The notes: generated by a model from the letters alone, not told the origin. 64,000 bases of DNA from Streptomyces sp. NBC_01351 (GCF_036237315.1 NZ_CP108357.1:168722-232721), one strand, 5' to 3'. Positions 27,301 through 36,475 are shown, numbered from the stretch's first letter. Numbers and translations: made by a program.

Positions 27301-30300
27301 ACCACAGCAACCGAGGCGAACACCCTCAGCCGTAACCGCACGTCCTACGACGGACAGACCCACGGCACCCTGAACGGCCCCGGCCAGGTCACCAGTACCG
27401 AAGAACTCGACCGCTTCGAAGCCGGCCAGCCCAAGTACACAGTCAACTCGACCCGCGCCTACGACGCCTACGGGCGCGTCATCAGCAGCATCGACGCGGT
27501 AGGCGCCAAGACCACGACGGCCTACGAACCCTCCGCACAGGCACGCGCCACCACCATCAAGGTCACCAACGCCAAGAACTGGACGACCACCACCACCCTG
27601 CACCCTCTGCGCGGGACACCGGTCAAAACGGTGGACCAAAACAACCGCACCACCGAAGCGGAATACGACGCGCTGGGCCGCACAACCCGCGTCTGGCAGC
27701 CAGGCCGCGCCCGCAGCGACAGCGCCAGCAAGGTATTCACCTACGACCTCACCAACACCGGCACCAGCTCCGTCACCACCCAGACACTCCGCGCCAGCGG
27801 GCTGTACGCCACCTCCATCAGCATCCTCGACGGACTCGGACAGAAGGTACAACTTCAGGAAGACCCGAAGATCGAGGCGGAGGGCCGCCGTCTGATCACG
27901 GACACCTGGTTCGACAGCCATGGACGTGCCGTCAAGACCAACAACACCTACGTCAACGCGGACTCCGCCCCAGTGAAGACCCGGTTCATCGCCGACGAGA
28001 ACATGGTGCCCGCAACAAACACCACGCTGCACGACGGACTCGGACGCACGGTCGCCAACGTGTTCTCCTCCAAAGCGCAGGAACAGTGGCGCACCATCAC
28101 CGCCTACCCCGGAGTCGACCGCACCGACACCACCCCGCCCAAGGGCGACAGCGCGACCTCCGTTCTCACCGACGCCCAAGGCCGCACCGTCGAGCGGCGC
28201 AAGTACAAGAGCCCCACGCCCACAGGGGAGTACGACACCACCCGCTACGCCTACAACACCGACGGCAAGCTGACCCGGATCACCGACCCGGCCGGCAACA
28301 TCTGGACATACGACTACGACCTCCACGGGCGACAGATCCGCTCGGTGGACCCGGACAAGGGCACGTCCACGGTCACATACGACGCCGCCGACCGGCCCGC
28401 GTCCACCACGGACGCCCGCGGCACGACGGTCTTCACCAGCTACGACACCCTCGGCCGCCCGACGTCCCGCAACCAGAACACGGTCGACGGACCCGAACTG
28501 GCGACCTACGAGTACGACACCCTGCTCCCCGGCCAGCCGACCGCCTCGACCACCTGGGTGGACGGCAAGCCCTGGCGCCGGGAGACCACCAGCTACGACA
28601 TCGGCTACCGGCCCACCGGCACCAAGCTGACCGTCCCGGAAGGCGAAGGAGCACTCACCGGCACCTACGCCGCCAGCACCACCTATAACACCATCACGGG
28701 ACTGGAGTACCAAACCAACCTGCCTGCAGCCGGCGGCCTGCCGTTCGAGAGGCTCAGGACCAGCCGCTTCGCCAGTGGCCTGCCCCGTTCCTACGGCTCG
28801 GACAACGTCAACTACGTCAACTACGTCAACTACGACGAACTCGGCCAGGTCCGACGCACAACCTTCGGCGACGACCCCAAGCAGGCGAGCTTCACAAACA
28901 CGCTCGACCCGGCCACCGGCCGGCTGCTGAGCACCGAGTTCAAGAAGCAGGACGCGTCCACCGCAGTCGACATCACCGACTACACCTACACCCAGGCCGG
29001 CGACGTCACCTCCGTCACCAACACCCAGGGCGCCACCCGCGACACCCAGTGCTTCACCTACGACTACCTCCGCCGCCTGGGCGAGGCCTGGACCGACACC
29101 GGAACCACCACCACCCAGCCAGGCCCGTCAGTCCCAGGCATCGGCAACTGCACCAACCTCACGCCCCAGCCTGGGAAGATCGGAGGCCCGGCGCCGTACC
29201 GCCAGTCCTTCACGTACGACGTGACCGGCAATCGGACCTCCTCCACGGACCACGACCCGGCTGGTGACGCCGCCAAGACCGTCACCACCACCCACACCTA
29301 CCCGGCCCCGGGCTCCCCGCGCCCCCACGCCCCGACCTCCACCACCAACAAGACGGGCAGCGCACCGGAAGTCACGAGCGCCATCACGTACGACGACACG
29401 GGCAACACACTCACCCGTCCCAACGCCCCGGGATCAACACAGACCCTGACCTGGACCCCTGAGGGCAAACTCGCCTCAGCCACCACCCCAGCGGGCACCT
29501 CCACATACGCCTACGACGCGGCCGGCAACCGCCTGCTCCGCAAGGACCCCGGCAAGACCACCCTCTACCTCGGCTCGACCGAGCTCACCCTCAACACCAC
29601 GGCCAACACCGTCACCGGCACCCGCTACTACTCCACCCCCGGCGGCACCACCATCGTCCGGACCTCCGACGGCAAGCTCACCTACGTCGCCGCCGACCAC
29701 CACAACACCGGCACCACCGCCATCGACGCCACCACCCTCCAAGTCCAGCGCCGCACCACCAAGCCGTTCGGCGAGGACCGCGGCACGGCACCAGCAGCCT
29801 GGCCCGGCGAACGCGGCTTCGTTGGAGGAACCCAGGACAAGACCACGGGCCTTACCCACCTCGGCGCACGCGAGTACGATTCTGTCCTCGGACGATTCCT
29901 CTCCGTAGACCCGCTGATGATCGTGGACGACCCCCGCCAGCACAACGCCTACCAGTACGCAAACAACAGCCCCCTCACCGAATCCGACCCGACCGGCAAA
30001 GCCATCGAAGAGTGCGCTAGTGGCATGTACACCTGCACCAACGCTGGCACCAAGCCCACCGGATACGGAAAGAACTATGAACGAGAAGTCAACAACAGCC
30101 GCGGAACACTCGCCCCTGAGTACGTAAAGCAGAAAAATCGCAACAAGGCCCCCCGGCACTTCTGTGACGGCTGCACCACGATGCCGCCCCGGGCGCCGAA
30201 GGGTCTGGTCGCGCCGTCCGGCGGGCAGGACGTCTTGTGGTCGGAGACCTTTTGGGTGCGAAACGCGTACTACACCGACTACACCACGGCGGGAATGCTG

Positions 30301-30765
30301 GACGTAGCGCCAAACGATACGGACGTTACCTTCGCGTACAGCGAGCAGGCGATGTATGCGGCGGCGGAGCAGTTCGCGGACAAGATCGGCTGGTCCGCTG
30401 GGGTATCGGCGACGATCGGGGCGGGCTTCGACCTAAAGGTTGCCGAAGTAAAGGCGGAAGTGTCGGCCACTCTGGGCATCAACGGAGATTACACCTGGAC
30501 GAACATAGATACGAAGACTCGCAGCACGACGTTGACCAAGACGGTTCCCATGAAGGTGAAGGGCGGGGAGCACTACGGGCTGTCGCCCCACGGCGTGATC
30601 GACACGTACACAACCACCTACCACCACGCGGACGGGCGGACAAGTACCAAGACCTGGGGCGCCTTCGACCTCACTTCGTGGACTCCAGTCACCTACTCGG
30701 AGATCCCGATTAACCGGGTGGCCCTCAATGCGACCGTCCTCAAGACAGGGAGCACACCATTCTGA
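24343..30765 (+). CDS. RHS-repeat exported protein with pore-former-like C-terminus
   Basis: This is 2140 residues. The GTG at 24343 has GGGGGGAA; an ATG at 24373 would also keep the signal peptide (IAVPVLVALSLLVGSGTAQA). Residues about 300-460 match the N-terminal part of actinobacterial RHS proteins. YD repeats run from about 1040 to 1850 (GRVISSIDAVG, WTYDYDLHGRQ). The core ends LGAREYDSVLGRFLSVDPL, then YQYANNSPLTESDPTGK. The last 250 residues differ from the core: alternating polar and apolar strands (GVSATIGAGFDLKVAEVKAE, VSATLGINGDYTWTN), reminiscent of aerolysin/ETX-MTX2 pore formers. A contact or secreted polymorphic toxin is likely, with the lipoprotein next door as possible immunity. 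Confidence 0.85.
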   Translation: MSAPTAGLRAMRRNSKIKQRIAVPVLVALSLLVGSGTAQAAQWQPKDQRRWSPGVLKKTESVSGKNAPKIDPKTLKGDGATSWRPKDVYWPPASQAEVDLGATAPAAPRGSLLTAPAPSGVPAAPAADPSRAGTAPVWVSPASAKDAPRTGKAAVQLTDRAAAEKAGIQGLLLTVRPAGDVVKAGPVKVSVDVSHIAGAFGGDWLHRTHLVRLPECALTTPEHAECRTQTPVTTARDGDRAGLLSAEVPLKGGSAGESLRTSEASTASDGATVLGVTAAPGGPAGTYAATSLAPSGKWSSGGNAGGFSWSYPIAVPDALGGTKPTIDLSYSSQAVDGRTAATNNQASWIGEGWDYSPGFVERTFKPCAKDGQADSSEQCLAGHNATVSLNGKSSTLVRDDTSGTWRLENDDASKVEKLTGATNGDNNGEYWKITTPDGTQHYFGVGRKPGSATAPATNSAWTTPVYGNNAGEECNKPTFAASWCQQAWRWNLDFVVDSRGGMTTHSYATETNHYKLGVSAATPQGTLTPYIRGGNLEKITYGSKLTDADTFKPTAQVVFGVEERCLPVKDVFDCAPAKLTAANATKWPDVPFDQKCATTGTCENYSATFWTTKRLTKITTQVLDSAGGYANVDSYELKHQFPPTSDNTAPSLWLASLLHTGHDGATTLPTNPVVFYGKPLNNRVDSSVDNRPAMNKYRVVKIESETGQVTDVGYADPDCAPGAGLPSSKDGNTTRCYPAYWNPDNKSPLDPTLDWFHKYVVTRVTELDNFSGSRPQEVRYEYVGGAAWHRDDEELTEDKRRTWNQFRGYEQVITRAGTAPDPISKRTTFYLRGMDGDIKADASKRTATFTGLAGNTIKDADPLAGTVRETQTFASDGGELVAISENEPWLSKVTSTHSRGTKLPALTAQMQRDGSSREKKLRADKTWQTTSETVKYDDTYGMQEWTRDQADGLPDTCTKTSYTRNTAAWMIDRVSETIQIQSSDCATTATEANTLSRNRTSYDGQTHGTLNGPGQVTSTEELDRFEAGQPKYTVNSTRAYDAYGRVISSIDAVGAKTTTAYEPSAQARATTIKVTNAKNWTTTTTLHPLRGTPVKTVDQNNRTTEAEYDALGRTTRVWQPGRARSDSASKVFTYDLTNTGTSSVTTQTLRASGLYATSISILDGLGQKVQLQEDPKIEAEGRRLITDTWFDSHGRAVKTNNTYVNADSAPVKTRFIADENMVPATNTTLHDGLGRTVANVFSSKAQEQWRTITAYPGVDRTDTTPPKGDSATSVLTDAQGRTVERRKYKSPTPTGEYDTTRYAYNTDGKLTRITDPAGNIWTYDYDLHGRQIRSVDPDKGTSTVTYDAADRPASTTDARGTTVFTSYDTLGRPTSRNQNTVDGPELATYEYDTLLPGQPTASTTWVDGKPWRRETTSYDIGYRPTGTKLTVPEGEGALTGTYAASTTYNTITGLEYQTNLPAAGGLPFERLRTSRFASGLPRSYGSDNVNYVNYVNYDELGQVRRTTFGDDPKQASFTNTLDPATGRLLSTEFKKQDASTAVDITDYTYTQAGDVTSVTNTQGATRDTQCFTYDYLRRLGEAWTDTGTTTTQPGPSVPGIGNCTNLTPQPGKIGGPAPYRQSFTYDVTGNRTSSTDHDPAGDAAKTVTTTHTYPAPGSPRPHAPTSTTNKTGSAPEVTSAITYDDTGNTLTRPNAPGSTQTLTWTPEGKLASATTPAGTSTYAYDAAGNRLLRKDPGKTTLYLGSTELTLNTTANTVTGTRYYSTPGGTTIVRTSDGKLTYVAADHHNTGTTAIDATTLQVQRRTTKPFGEDRGTAPAAWPGERGFVGGTQDKTTGLTHLGAREYDSVLGRFLSVDPLMIVDDPRQHNAYQYANNSPLTESDPTGKAIEECASGMYTCTNAGTKPTGYGKNYEREVNNSRGTLAPEYVKQKNRNKAPRHFCDGCTTMPPRAPKGLVAPSGGQDVLWSETFWVRNAYYTDYTTAGMLDVAPNDTDVTFAYSEQAMYAAAEQFADKIGWSAGVSATIGAGFDLKVAEVKAEVSATLGINGDYTWTNIDTKTRSTTLTKTVPMKVKGGEHYGLSPHGVIDTYTTTYHHADGRTSTKTWGAFDLTSWTPVTYSEIPINRVALNATVLKTGSTPF

Positions 30766-30800
30766 CCACCGGCCTGAGGCATCCCGCGATTCGGTGGGCG

Positions 30801-31394
30801 GTGGGTGCAGCCACGTGCACCGCCCTTGCGGGCTGTGGCCCCCAGGCAGCCCACACTGCGCCGAACGTCTCCGCGACGAGCACGGCGCCGCAGATACAGG
30901 CGAGCTCGTCGAACCTGGAACAGAAGGAGGTAGAACTGATCGCTCAGGCTAAGGGGATGGGGGAAATCCCCACGAGCGCAGGCATCAGCCGGATCGATCT
31001 GCCTGGAGTCACCGCCTTCCTCTGGGAGTCGCTACAAGGACATGTCTGCCTCTGGGAATCGGCGCTATCTGGCGGCATGCAGACGATCAAATGCTCGACC
31101 ACTGATGCCGCACGACCGAAGAATGACTCGAAGGTCGTCGCGCTCCATGGCCCTGGGGCACTGAACGCGGGAGCCCGAGTCGTCCTGTTGGGAGACACTG
31201 GCGAGAAGGTGGTCTCCGCCGCATACAAGAGCCGGGAGCTAAACTGGGAGTTCGTCAGAACACTTTCTCCCGCGACCAGCGGACGGGACGTGTACTACAT
31301 AACACTGGATGAGTTCCCCCTCGACGGCTGGCTCGACCTGACCGTCCAGGCAGGCGACCTGCGGAAGGCAGATCGGGTCTCGCTCGCCTGGTAG
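30801..31394 (+). CDS. Lipoprotein downstream of RHS gene
   Basis: The frame from the GTG at 30801 has a lipobox (TALAGC) only about 11 residues in, too short for a signal peptide. In-frame sequence upstream (LRHPAIRWAVGAATCTALAG) supplies the basic and hydrophobic part, so translation may start at CTG 30762 or ATT 30759, overlapping the RHS stop behind AGGGAG. The mature part is about 180 residues of unknown fold. Position and export suggest it protects the producer against the RHS C-terminal domain, as immunity lipoproteins do. This is inference. Confidence 0.65.
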   Translation: MGAATCTALAGCGPQAAHTAPNVSATSTAPQIQASSSNLEQKEVELIAQAKGMGEIPTSAGISRIDLPGVTAFLWESLQGHVCLWESALSGGMQTIKCSTTDAARPKNDSKVVALHGPGALNAGARVVLLGDTGEKVVSAAYKSRELNWEFVRTLSPATSGRDVYYITLDEFPLDGWLDLTVQAGDLRKADRVSLAW

Positions 31395-31464
31395 CTAAGA
31401 CGGCGTGAGGGTGGAGGGGCGCTCATCAGGCGCCCCGCTATCGACGCCGCCACCCTCCAGACCC

Positions 31465-31501
31465 CACGTCCCACGTCGTGGTGACCACGGCGTGGGACGT
31501 G
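31465..31501. repeat. 37-bp palindrome
   Basis: CACGTCCCACG and CGTGGGACGTG form 11-bp outer arms; inside, CGTGGT and ACCACG form a second stem around one central base. Only one pair is mismatched. It lies 70 bases after the lipoprotein stop and just before a broken toxin gene, so it may end the RHS transcript or be a recombination site. Confidence 0.6.
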
Positions 31502-31571
31502 AACCAGTTGCTGGCGGAGGCCACTGACCCATGGCTTCGCAATCTTCCGCAAGGCCCGCCCCGTGTGGCTG

Positions 31572-31742
31572 GAGTACCCGCCCCGCGTGAGCCGGACGGC
31601 AGTCTTCGACCACACCACCCTGGTCGCCCTGTACCAGGCGGACCCGTTCTTCACCAGCCTCTACATCGAACCCTCGCGGGGCACCGGTCGCGTCCTGATC
31701 CCGGCTCTGTCTGTACTCGCCGCCGAACGGGCGACCCCCGGC
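31572..31742 (+). pseudogene. Truncated PIN-type toxin gene
   Basis: The frame reads RTAVFDHTTLVALYQADPFF, then GRVLIPALSVLAAERATPG. This is the start of a VapC/PIN domain with the first Asp and the Glu in place. Similarity stops at about 31742, where the sequence passes into a copy of the two-helix membrane module in another frame. The remaining catalytic acids are missing, so it is a remnant. Confidence 0.5.
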
Positions 31743-31761
31743 GCGGGCGCTCACCCAGCGC

Positions 31762-31911
31762 CTCGTCCTCGTCATCGGAGCCGGCCTTCTCTACGTGACG
31801 ATCGCGCACCCCTCGCTCGCCATGCCGCTGACCGTCGCGGCCGCAGGCGTCACAATCGTCTTCACCATCGCCGGTGTCATCGCCGCGTTCGTCGCGGCTT
31901 CCAGGCGGTAA
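31762..31911 (+). pseudogene. Two-helix membrane module, copy 2
   Basis: LVLVIGAGLLYVTIAHPSLA, MPLTVAAAGVTIVFTIAGVI and AAFVAASRR match the second half of the protein at 19433-19705. The N-terminal half is missing and the frame has no start codon of its own, being joined to the broken PIN gene. A strong hairpin follows 26 bases later. Confidence 0.65.
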
Positions 31912-31937
31912 CCCGCTACCGCAGGCGAGATCTCTCC

Positions 31938-31971
31938 AGGGGGAGTCACCCAGATTTGGGTGACTCCCCCT
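31938..31971 (+). terminator. Strong hairpin terminator
   Basis: AGGGGGAGTCACCCA and TGGGTGACTCCCCCT form a perfect 15-bp stem with a GATT loop. It follows module copy 2 and shields the next exported-protein gene from read-through. Confidence 0.8.
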
Positions 31972-32206
31972 GCTGTGCCCGGCCCACCGGTACTCGTGGG
32001 AGTGATTCCGTCCCGCCAGTGGGCGCAGTGCACAGCGGGCAGGGAGCTGCGCTGAGAGCAACAACCCGAAGCTGTGTGCCGACCAGCACCTTCCGGCGGG
32101 CTCCGCTCCGGCGATGCCGAACCGGAAGTCGTGGTTGGCGCGCTGCCAACGACGGCGCGCGTTCAGCGCGGTAACGGGTATCGGTAGGAGAGGCGGAGTG
32201 GACACC

Positions 32207-34327
32207 ATGTCTGTGTCGGTTCTTGGTCGGGGACGACGGTGGGGCCAGGCCTGGGGACGGTGGCGTCCGCAGGCGGTCCTCCGCACTGGCGTGCTGGCCG
32301 CTGTCAGCCTGGCGTTCGTCGTGTCCCCGCCCGGCGCCGCTCTGGCGGCATCCGGTGATCTAGACCCAGGCTTCGGTATGGGCGGCAAGGTGACCACCGA
32401 TTTCGGCGGCTTCGATCTGGCTAACGCCGTGGCAGTTCAGGCTGATGGCAAGCTCGTGGTAGCCGGCCACCGCGGCCTGGACGAGACCACCGACTTTGCA
32501 CTGGCCCGCTACAACCACGACGGCAGCCCCGATGCCACCTTCGACGGCGACGGCAAGGTGACCACCGACTTCAGCGGTGGTGGTGACAACGCCATCTCGG
32601 TGGCGGTACAGGCCGACGGAAAGATCATCACGGCTGGCTTCTCATTCACCAACAACCTCGCCGACGACACTCAGCTGGCCCGCTACAACGCCGACGGCAG
32701 CCTGGACACCTCCTTCGGCACCGGAGGCAAGGTCACCACCGACCTCGGTGGCCACGACGGGGCACACAAAGTGCTGGTGCAAGACGACGGGAAGATCCTC
32801 ACGATCGGCTTCGGCGACGAGGGGAGCGATGCCGAGTTCATGCTGGCCCGCTTCGAAACGGACGGCCGTCTGGATACCTCCTTCGACGGCGACGGCAAGG
32901 CCACCACCGCCTTCGGAGGCTTCGGTCTGGCTGACGGAGGGGCCTTGCAGGCCGACGGCAAGATCCTCGCCGCCGGCTACACCACCGCCGGCGTAGGCGG
33001 CAGCGACGATTTCGCGGTGGCCCGCTACAACCGCGACGGCAGCCCCGATGTCACCTTCGACGGCGACGGCAAGGCCACCACCGACTTCGGTTCCGACGAG
33101 CGGCCCAACGGCCTGGCGGTGCAGGCCGACGGGAAGATCGTTGTCGGGGGCTCCCGCTTCACGGACACGGCCGACGGCACCGACTTCGCGCTGGCCCGCT
33201 ACACCACCGGCGGTGGCCTCGATGCCACCTTCGACGGCGACGGCAAGGTGACCACCGACTTCGGCGATGGCGATGGCGATGGAGCACAAGGAGGTGTAGC
33301 TGTGCAGGCCGACGGCAAGATCCTCGCCGCCGGCTTCACCAGAGCAGGGGGCTCCCTCGACTTCGCGCTCGTCCGCTACACCACCAACGGCGGCATGGAC
33401 ACTTCCTTCGGCACCGGCGGCAAGGCAGTGGCCGACTTCGGCACACGTGCCGCAGCCACCCAGATGGCGGTGCAGGACGACGGCAGGATCGTCGTCGTCG
33501 GCTACACCTTCGCGGCCGACGGCAGCGACTTCGCGCTCGCCCGCTTCCATGCCGCCCCGGCCGAGGTGGACCTGTCCGTCACGAAAGCCGGGCCCGCCAC
33601 CATCAGCCTGGGCGACCAGGCTTCTTACACCCTGACCGTAACCAACACCAACGCCACCGTCAGGGCCACCGACGTCACGCTGTCCGACACCGTGACCGGC
33701 CCCGGCACGGTGGTCTCGGTGACACCCAGCCAGGGAAGCTGCACCACCACCGCCACCAGCGCCACCAGCGCCACCTGCACGCTCGGCTCCCTACCCCCCG
33801 GCGCCACCGCCACCGTGACCGTCGTCGTCGAACCCACGGCCGCGGGAACCCTGTCCGACACGGCCACGACCAGCTCCGCCGAAACCGACCCCGCGTCCGA
33901 CAACAACACCGCGACGGCCAACACCACCGTGGACAACGCCCACGGCTGCACCATCCTCGACACCAGTACTTCCAACACCATCGCTGGCACAGGTGGCGAC
34001 GACGTGATCTGCGGCCTCGGCGGCAACGACGTCATCAACGGGGGCAACGGCAACGACGTCATCTACAGCGGATCCGGAAACGACGCGATCGACAGCAGCA
34101 ACGGCACCGACACCGTGGACGGCGGCCCCGGCAACGACACCCTCATCGGCGGCAACGGCAACGACACCCTGACCGGCGGCCCCGGCAATGACATGCTCAT
34201 CGGCGGCAGCGGCAACGACACCCTCACCACCACCGACGGCGTCACCGGCAACGACACCGCGGACGGCGGCACCGGCATCGACACCTGCACCACCGACCAG
34301 GCCGACATCCGCATCAGCTGCCCGTAA
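32207..34327 (+). CDS. Secreted delta-60 repeat/DUF11/RTX-like protein
   Basis: This is 706 residues from the ATG at 32207 (GGCGGAG upstream), with a signal peptide ([20 protein letters not shown]). About seven delta-60 repeats follow ([20 protein letters not shown] and variants, [11 protein letters not shown]), expected to form a beta-propeller, to about residue 450. A DUF11 domain (about 460-580) starts [20 protein letters not shown]. The end is a set of GGxGNDx calcium-binding nonapeptides ([24 protein letters not shown]) of RTX type. It is an exported, probably calcium-stabilised adhesive or structural protein. A type I secretion system is not seen. Confidence 0.88.
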   Translation: MSVSVLGRGRRWGQAWGRWRPQAVLRTGVLAAVSLAFVVSPPGAALAASGDLDPGFGMGGKVTTDFGGFDLANAVAVQADGKLVVAGHRGLDETTDFALARYNHDGSPDATFDGDGKVTTDFSGGGDNAISVAVQADGKIITAGFSFTNNLADDTQLARYNADGSLDTSFGTGGKVTTDLGGHDGAHKVLVQDDGKILTIGFGDEGSDAEFMLARFETDGRLDTSFDGDGKATTAFGGFGLADGGALQADGKILAAGYTTAGVGGSDDFAVARYNRDGSPDVTFDGDGKATTDFGSDERPNGLAVQADGKIVVGGSRFTDTADGTDFALARYTTGGGLDATFDGDGKVTTDFGDGDGDGAQGGVAVQADGKILAAGFTRAGGSLDFALVRYTTNGGMDTSFGTGGKAVADFGTRAAATQMAVQDDGRIVVVGYTFAADGSDFALARFHAAPAEVDLSVTKAGPATISLGDQASYTLTVTNTNATVRATDVTLSDTVTGPGTVVSVTPSQGSCTTTATSATSATCTLGSLPPGATATVTVVVEPTAAGTLSDTATTSSAETDPASDNNTATANTTVDNAHGCTILDTSTSNTIAGTGGDDVICGLGGNDVINGGNGNDVIYSGSGNDAIDSSNGTDTVDGGPGNDTLIGGNGNDTLTGGPGNDMLIGGSGNDTLTTTDGVTGNDTADGGTGIDTCTTDQADIRISCP

Positions 34328-34360
34328 CCCCCGAAGATCGACGAGACGTGGATCGGGCCC

Positions 34361-34392
34361 GCCCCTTACCCCGGCGTGCCGGGGCGAGGGGC
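34361..34392 (+). terminator. Terminator after delta-60 gene
   Basis: GCCCC and GGGGC flank an inner CCCCGGC/GCCGGGG stem with a GT loop. It begins 34 bases after the stop. Confidence 0.7.
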
Positions 34393-34400
34393 AGCCGCCC

Positions 34401-34667
34401 TTCATCATCGGCGCCGGTCTTCTCTATGTGACGATCGGGCACCCTGCCCTCGCCATGCCGTTGACCGTCGCTGCCGCGGGCCTCACGGTCGTCTTCACCA
34501 TCGCCGGTGTCCTCGTCGCGGTCATCGCCTCCTCCAGGAGGTGGCCTCGGGCGCGCGCCGCGCCCCGTCGGGAGTCGCCCCGGGAGTACGTGCGATGGCC
34601 CGCGAACCGGGACCCTCTGGTTCGGGGGCCATCGCACGTACGGGGTCAGGGCTGGGTGTGGAGGTGA
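34401..34667 (+). pseudogene. Two-helix membrane module, copy 3
   Basis: FIIGAGLLYVTIGHPALAMP, LTVAAAGLTVVFTIAGVLVA and VIASSRR repeat the C-terminal half of the protein at 19433-19705. DNA similarity goes past the point where copy 1 stops (AGGAGGTG-CCTCGG-GCGCGC), but here the stop is lost and the frame runs on to 34667. The N-terminal half is absent. Confidence 0.65.
34586..34641. terminator. Long hairpin after module copy 3
   Basis: GTACGTGCGATGGCCC pairs perfectly with GGGCCATCGCACGTAC (16 bp), with CGAACC/GGTTCG forming an inner stem. It sits at the end of the third membrane-module copy. Confidence 0.7.
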
Positions 34668-35053
34668 TCCCGTCTGGCGTGGACCCGTCCGCGCCAGGCG
34701 GAGCGGACATGTTCTTCGAACGCAGGGGCGGCTTTCCTCAGCACGCGGCACCAGCACCCTCAAGGACCTCCGCACCCAGCTCACCTGCGCCGCACTTATC
34801 CCCGCCGTCCGAGTCTTCCTCGCCGCCACCGCCTGAACGCCCTAACCCGTGCACCACCGTTGGTGCGCGCCGAGAAGCTGTTGCCATGCTCTGCAGCAAA
34901 CCGGGGAGCGTGGACAGGGTCAACGACGGCGACGCGCTACTGCGGTGACACAGCGAGCGCACGTGCCGACTACCTCATAACGACAGACCCCGAGCCGCGC
35001 CATGACCACCAAGCCGTTTCGAACCGTCAGGGCCCCCCGAGGAAGGCGGAGCC
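34668..35053. other. Region without a firm gene
   Basis: No intact gene was found. A short piece near 34757-34836 (TLKDLRTQLTCAALIPAVRV then a stop) looks like the tail of a lost gene. The last part contains GGAAGGCGGAG, the ribosome binding site of the following GTG. Confidence 0.4.
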
Positions 35054-36475
35054 GTGCGGTCCGCGCGGGGTGAGTACGGTCTGTTCATGCAGAACTTCGG
35101 TCTGGAGCAGCGGGGGCATGTCCTTCTCATAGCGGGGAGTGCCGCGGTGCGTCGCCGTACCGTTCAGGTCGCACCGAGTGCCAACCTGGCCGCACTTGGG
35201 GTGGTGCCGGCGTCGCTGCTGTTGCGGAGCGACGTTCCGTGCGACACGACGTATCTCGACGGGGTCCGGGATCCGAACTTGGTGCTGACACGCCTGCGTG
35301 CAGCTGCGGCTACAGCGGGCCCGCTGCTGGTCTATCTTTCGGGCCGTCTTACCGTCGACCGTCGCAGCAGCCGGCTGCACCTCGCTCTGGCCGGGACGAC
35401 GGCCGCTTCGGTCCGCTACACGGCACTGCCCTGGGAGTGGCTGGGCAAGGAGCTGAAGGCCCGTCCGGCAGGGTTGACGACCGTGCTGCTCGATCTGGTC
35501 GCGGACAAGGCGGCATGGCCCGTTCTGCAGGAGCATGGACGCCTGCCCGCATCTTCGTCCGTCGAGGTGTACGGGGTGGTGTCCCCGCCCGGCTTTGCCG
35601 CAGGCGGGGACACCGTGAGCAGCTACACGCGACACTGGATCGACCAGCTACGCAACAGCCACTCCCGCCCCGCCAACCTGCACTTGCACGCTCTCGCGGC
35701 AGGAACCGCGGCCCTGGCGCCGGGCGCCCTCGTCCTGCCGACAGCACGGGAACTCGGCGCGTCAGCCGCTCCGGGGCTGGCCTCGTCCTACGGCAATGGC
35801 CCGCGTTCCGGGGACGGCCATGCAGTTCCGCCGCATCTGCAGAGCCCAGGTCCCGCGCCAGCCGAGCCTTCGATGGAGCATTCGTATGCTCGGGGCTTCG
35901 GCTTCGCACCCCGGCCAGGCGGCGCGGTTGATGGTCAGCACGGCCAGGTCCTGCCGGGCCAGACTGTCCCTGCCGGGGCCGTGCACTCGTCCGTGGCTCA
36001 GCACGTGGCGGTCCCTCAGCAGCTGGCAGTAGCCGGTGATTCGGCCCGGGACCCGCGGCCGCACATCCATGCCCTGGCCACTTCCGGCCGGCACACCGAG
36101 GCAGCCGCACTCGCCTCCGCGTGGGAAGAGTACGAGGTGCAGAGAGCGGGGTACGCCTCTGCGGAAGCGACCGGCTGGCTGGAGATCCGGGCAGACCTTG
36201 CCAGAATGGCGGGCAACTTCGGGCTCGCCACCCAGCTGTGGACCAGTGCCTGTCGGATCCGCCTCACCAGTCAGTCCCCCCACGCACCTGAAGTACGCGC
36301 GGCGGCCGCCGGCGCCCTCTACTGCTGGACCCAGCTGACGGATACCGACGCAGCCACCGAGACCGGGCCGGCCCTCGTCCGCCTCCTGCGCACGCTGCCG
36401 ACCCTCGATCCCCGGCATCTGAAACTGGCCCAGCGACGCCTGGAGCTCCTCCAACAAGTGCCGAGCCGACGTTGA
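35054..36475 (+). CDS. Caspase-like protein lacking catalytic dyad, with TPR-like tail
   Basis: This is 473 residues from a GTG at 35054 with GGAAGG/GGAG. Residues 20-220 follow the caspase-like order: LRSDVPCDTTYLDGV, LRAAAATAGPLLVYLSGRLT, LHLALAGTT, LKARPAGLTTVLLDLVADKA, then a partner-like VVSPPG and SYTRHWIDQLR. Where active enzymes have YxGHG and LDxC, this one has YLSGR and LDLVAD, so His and Cys are gone. A Pro/Gly/His-rich linker leads to about 150 residues of TPR-like helices. It is probably a non-catalytic adaptor or sensor related to caspase-associated conflict systems. No partner gene is obvious nearby. Confidence 0.55.
   Translation: MRSARGEYGLFMQNFGLEQRGHVLLIAGSAAVRRRTVQVAPSANLAALGVVPASLLLRSDVPCDTTYLDGVRDPNLVLTRLRAAAATAGPLLVYLSGRLTVDRRSSRLHLALAGTTAASVRYTALPWEWLGKELKARPAGLTTVLLDLVADKAAWPVLQEHGRLPASSSVEVYGVVSPPGFAAGGDTVSSYTRHWIDQLRNSHSRPANLHLHALAAGTAALAPGALVLPTARELGASAAPGLASSYGNGPRSGDGHAVPPHLQSPGPAPAEPSMEHSYARGFGFAPRPGGAVDGQHGQVLPGQTVPAGAVHSSVAQHVAVPQQLAVAGDSARDPRPHIHALATSGRHTEAAALASAWEEYEVQRAGYASAEATGWLEIRADLARMAGNFGLATQLWTSACRIRLTSQSPHAPEVRAAAAGALYCWTQLTDTDAATETGPALVRLLRTLPTLDPRHLKLAQRRLELLQQVPSRR

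Noticed and set aside
25381..28713. Long minus-strand open frames of 410 and 684 codons
   Set aside because: Both are antisense to the RHS gene and rich in Gly, Val and Arg without motifs; they mirror its codon bias.
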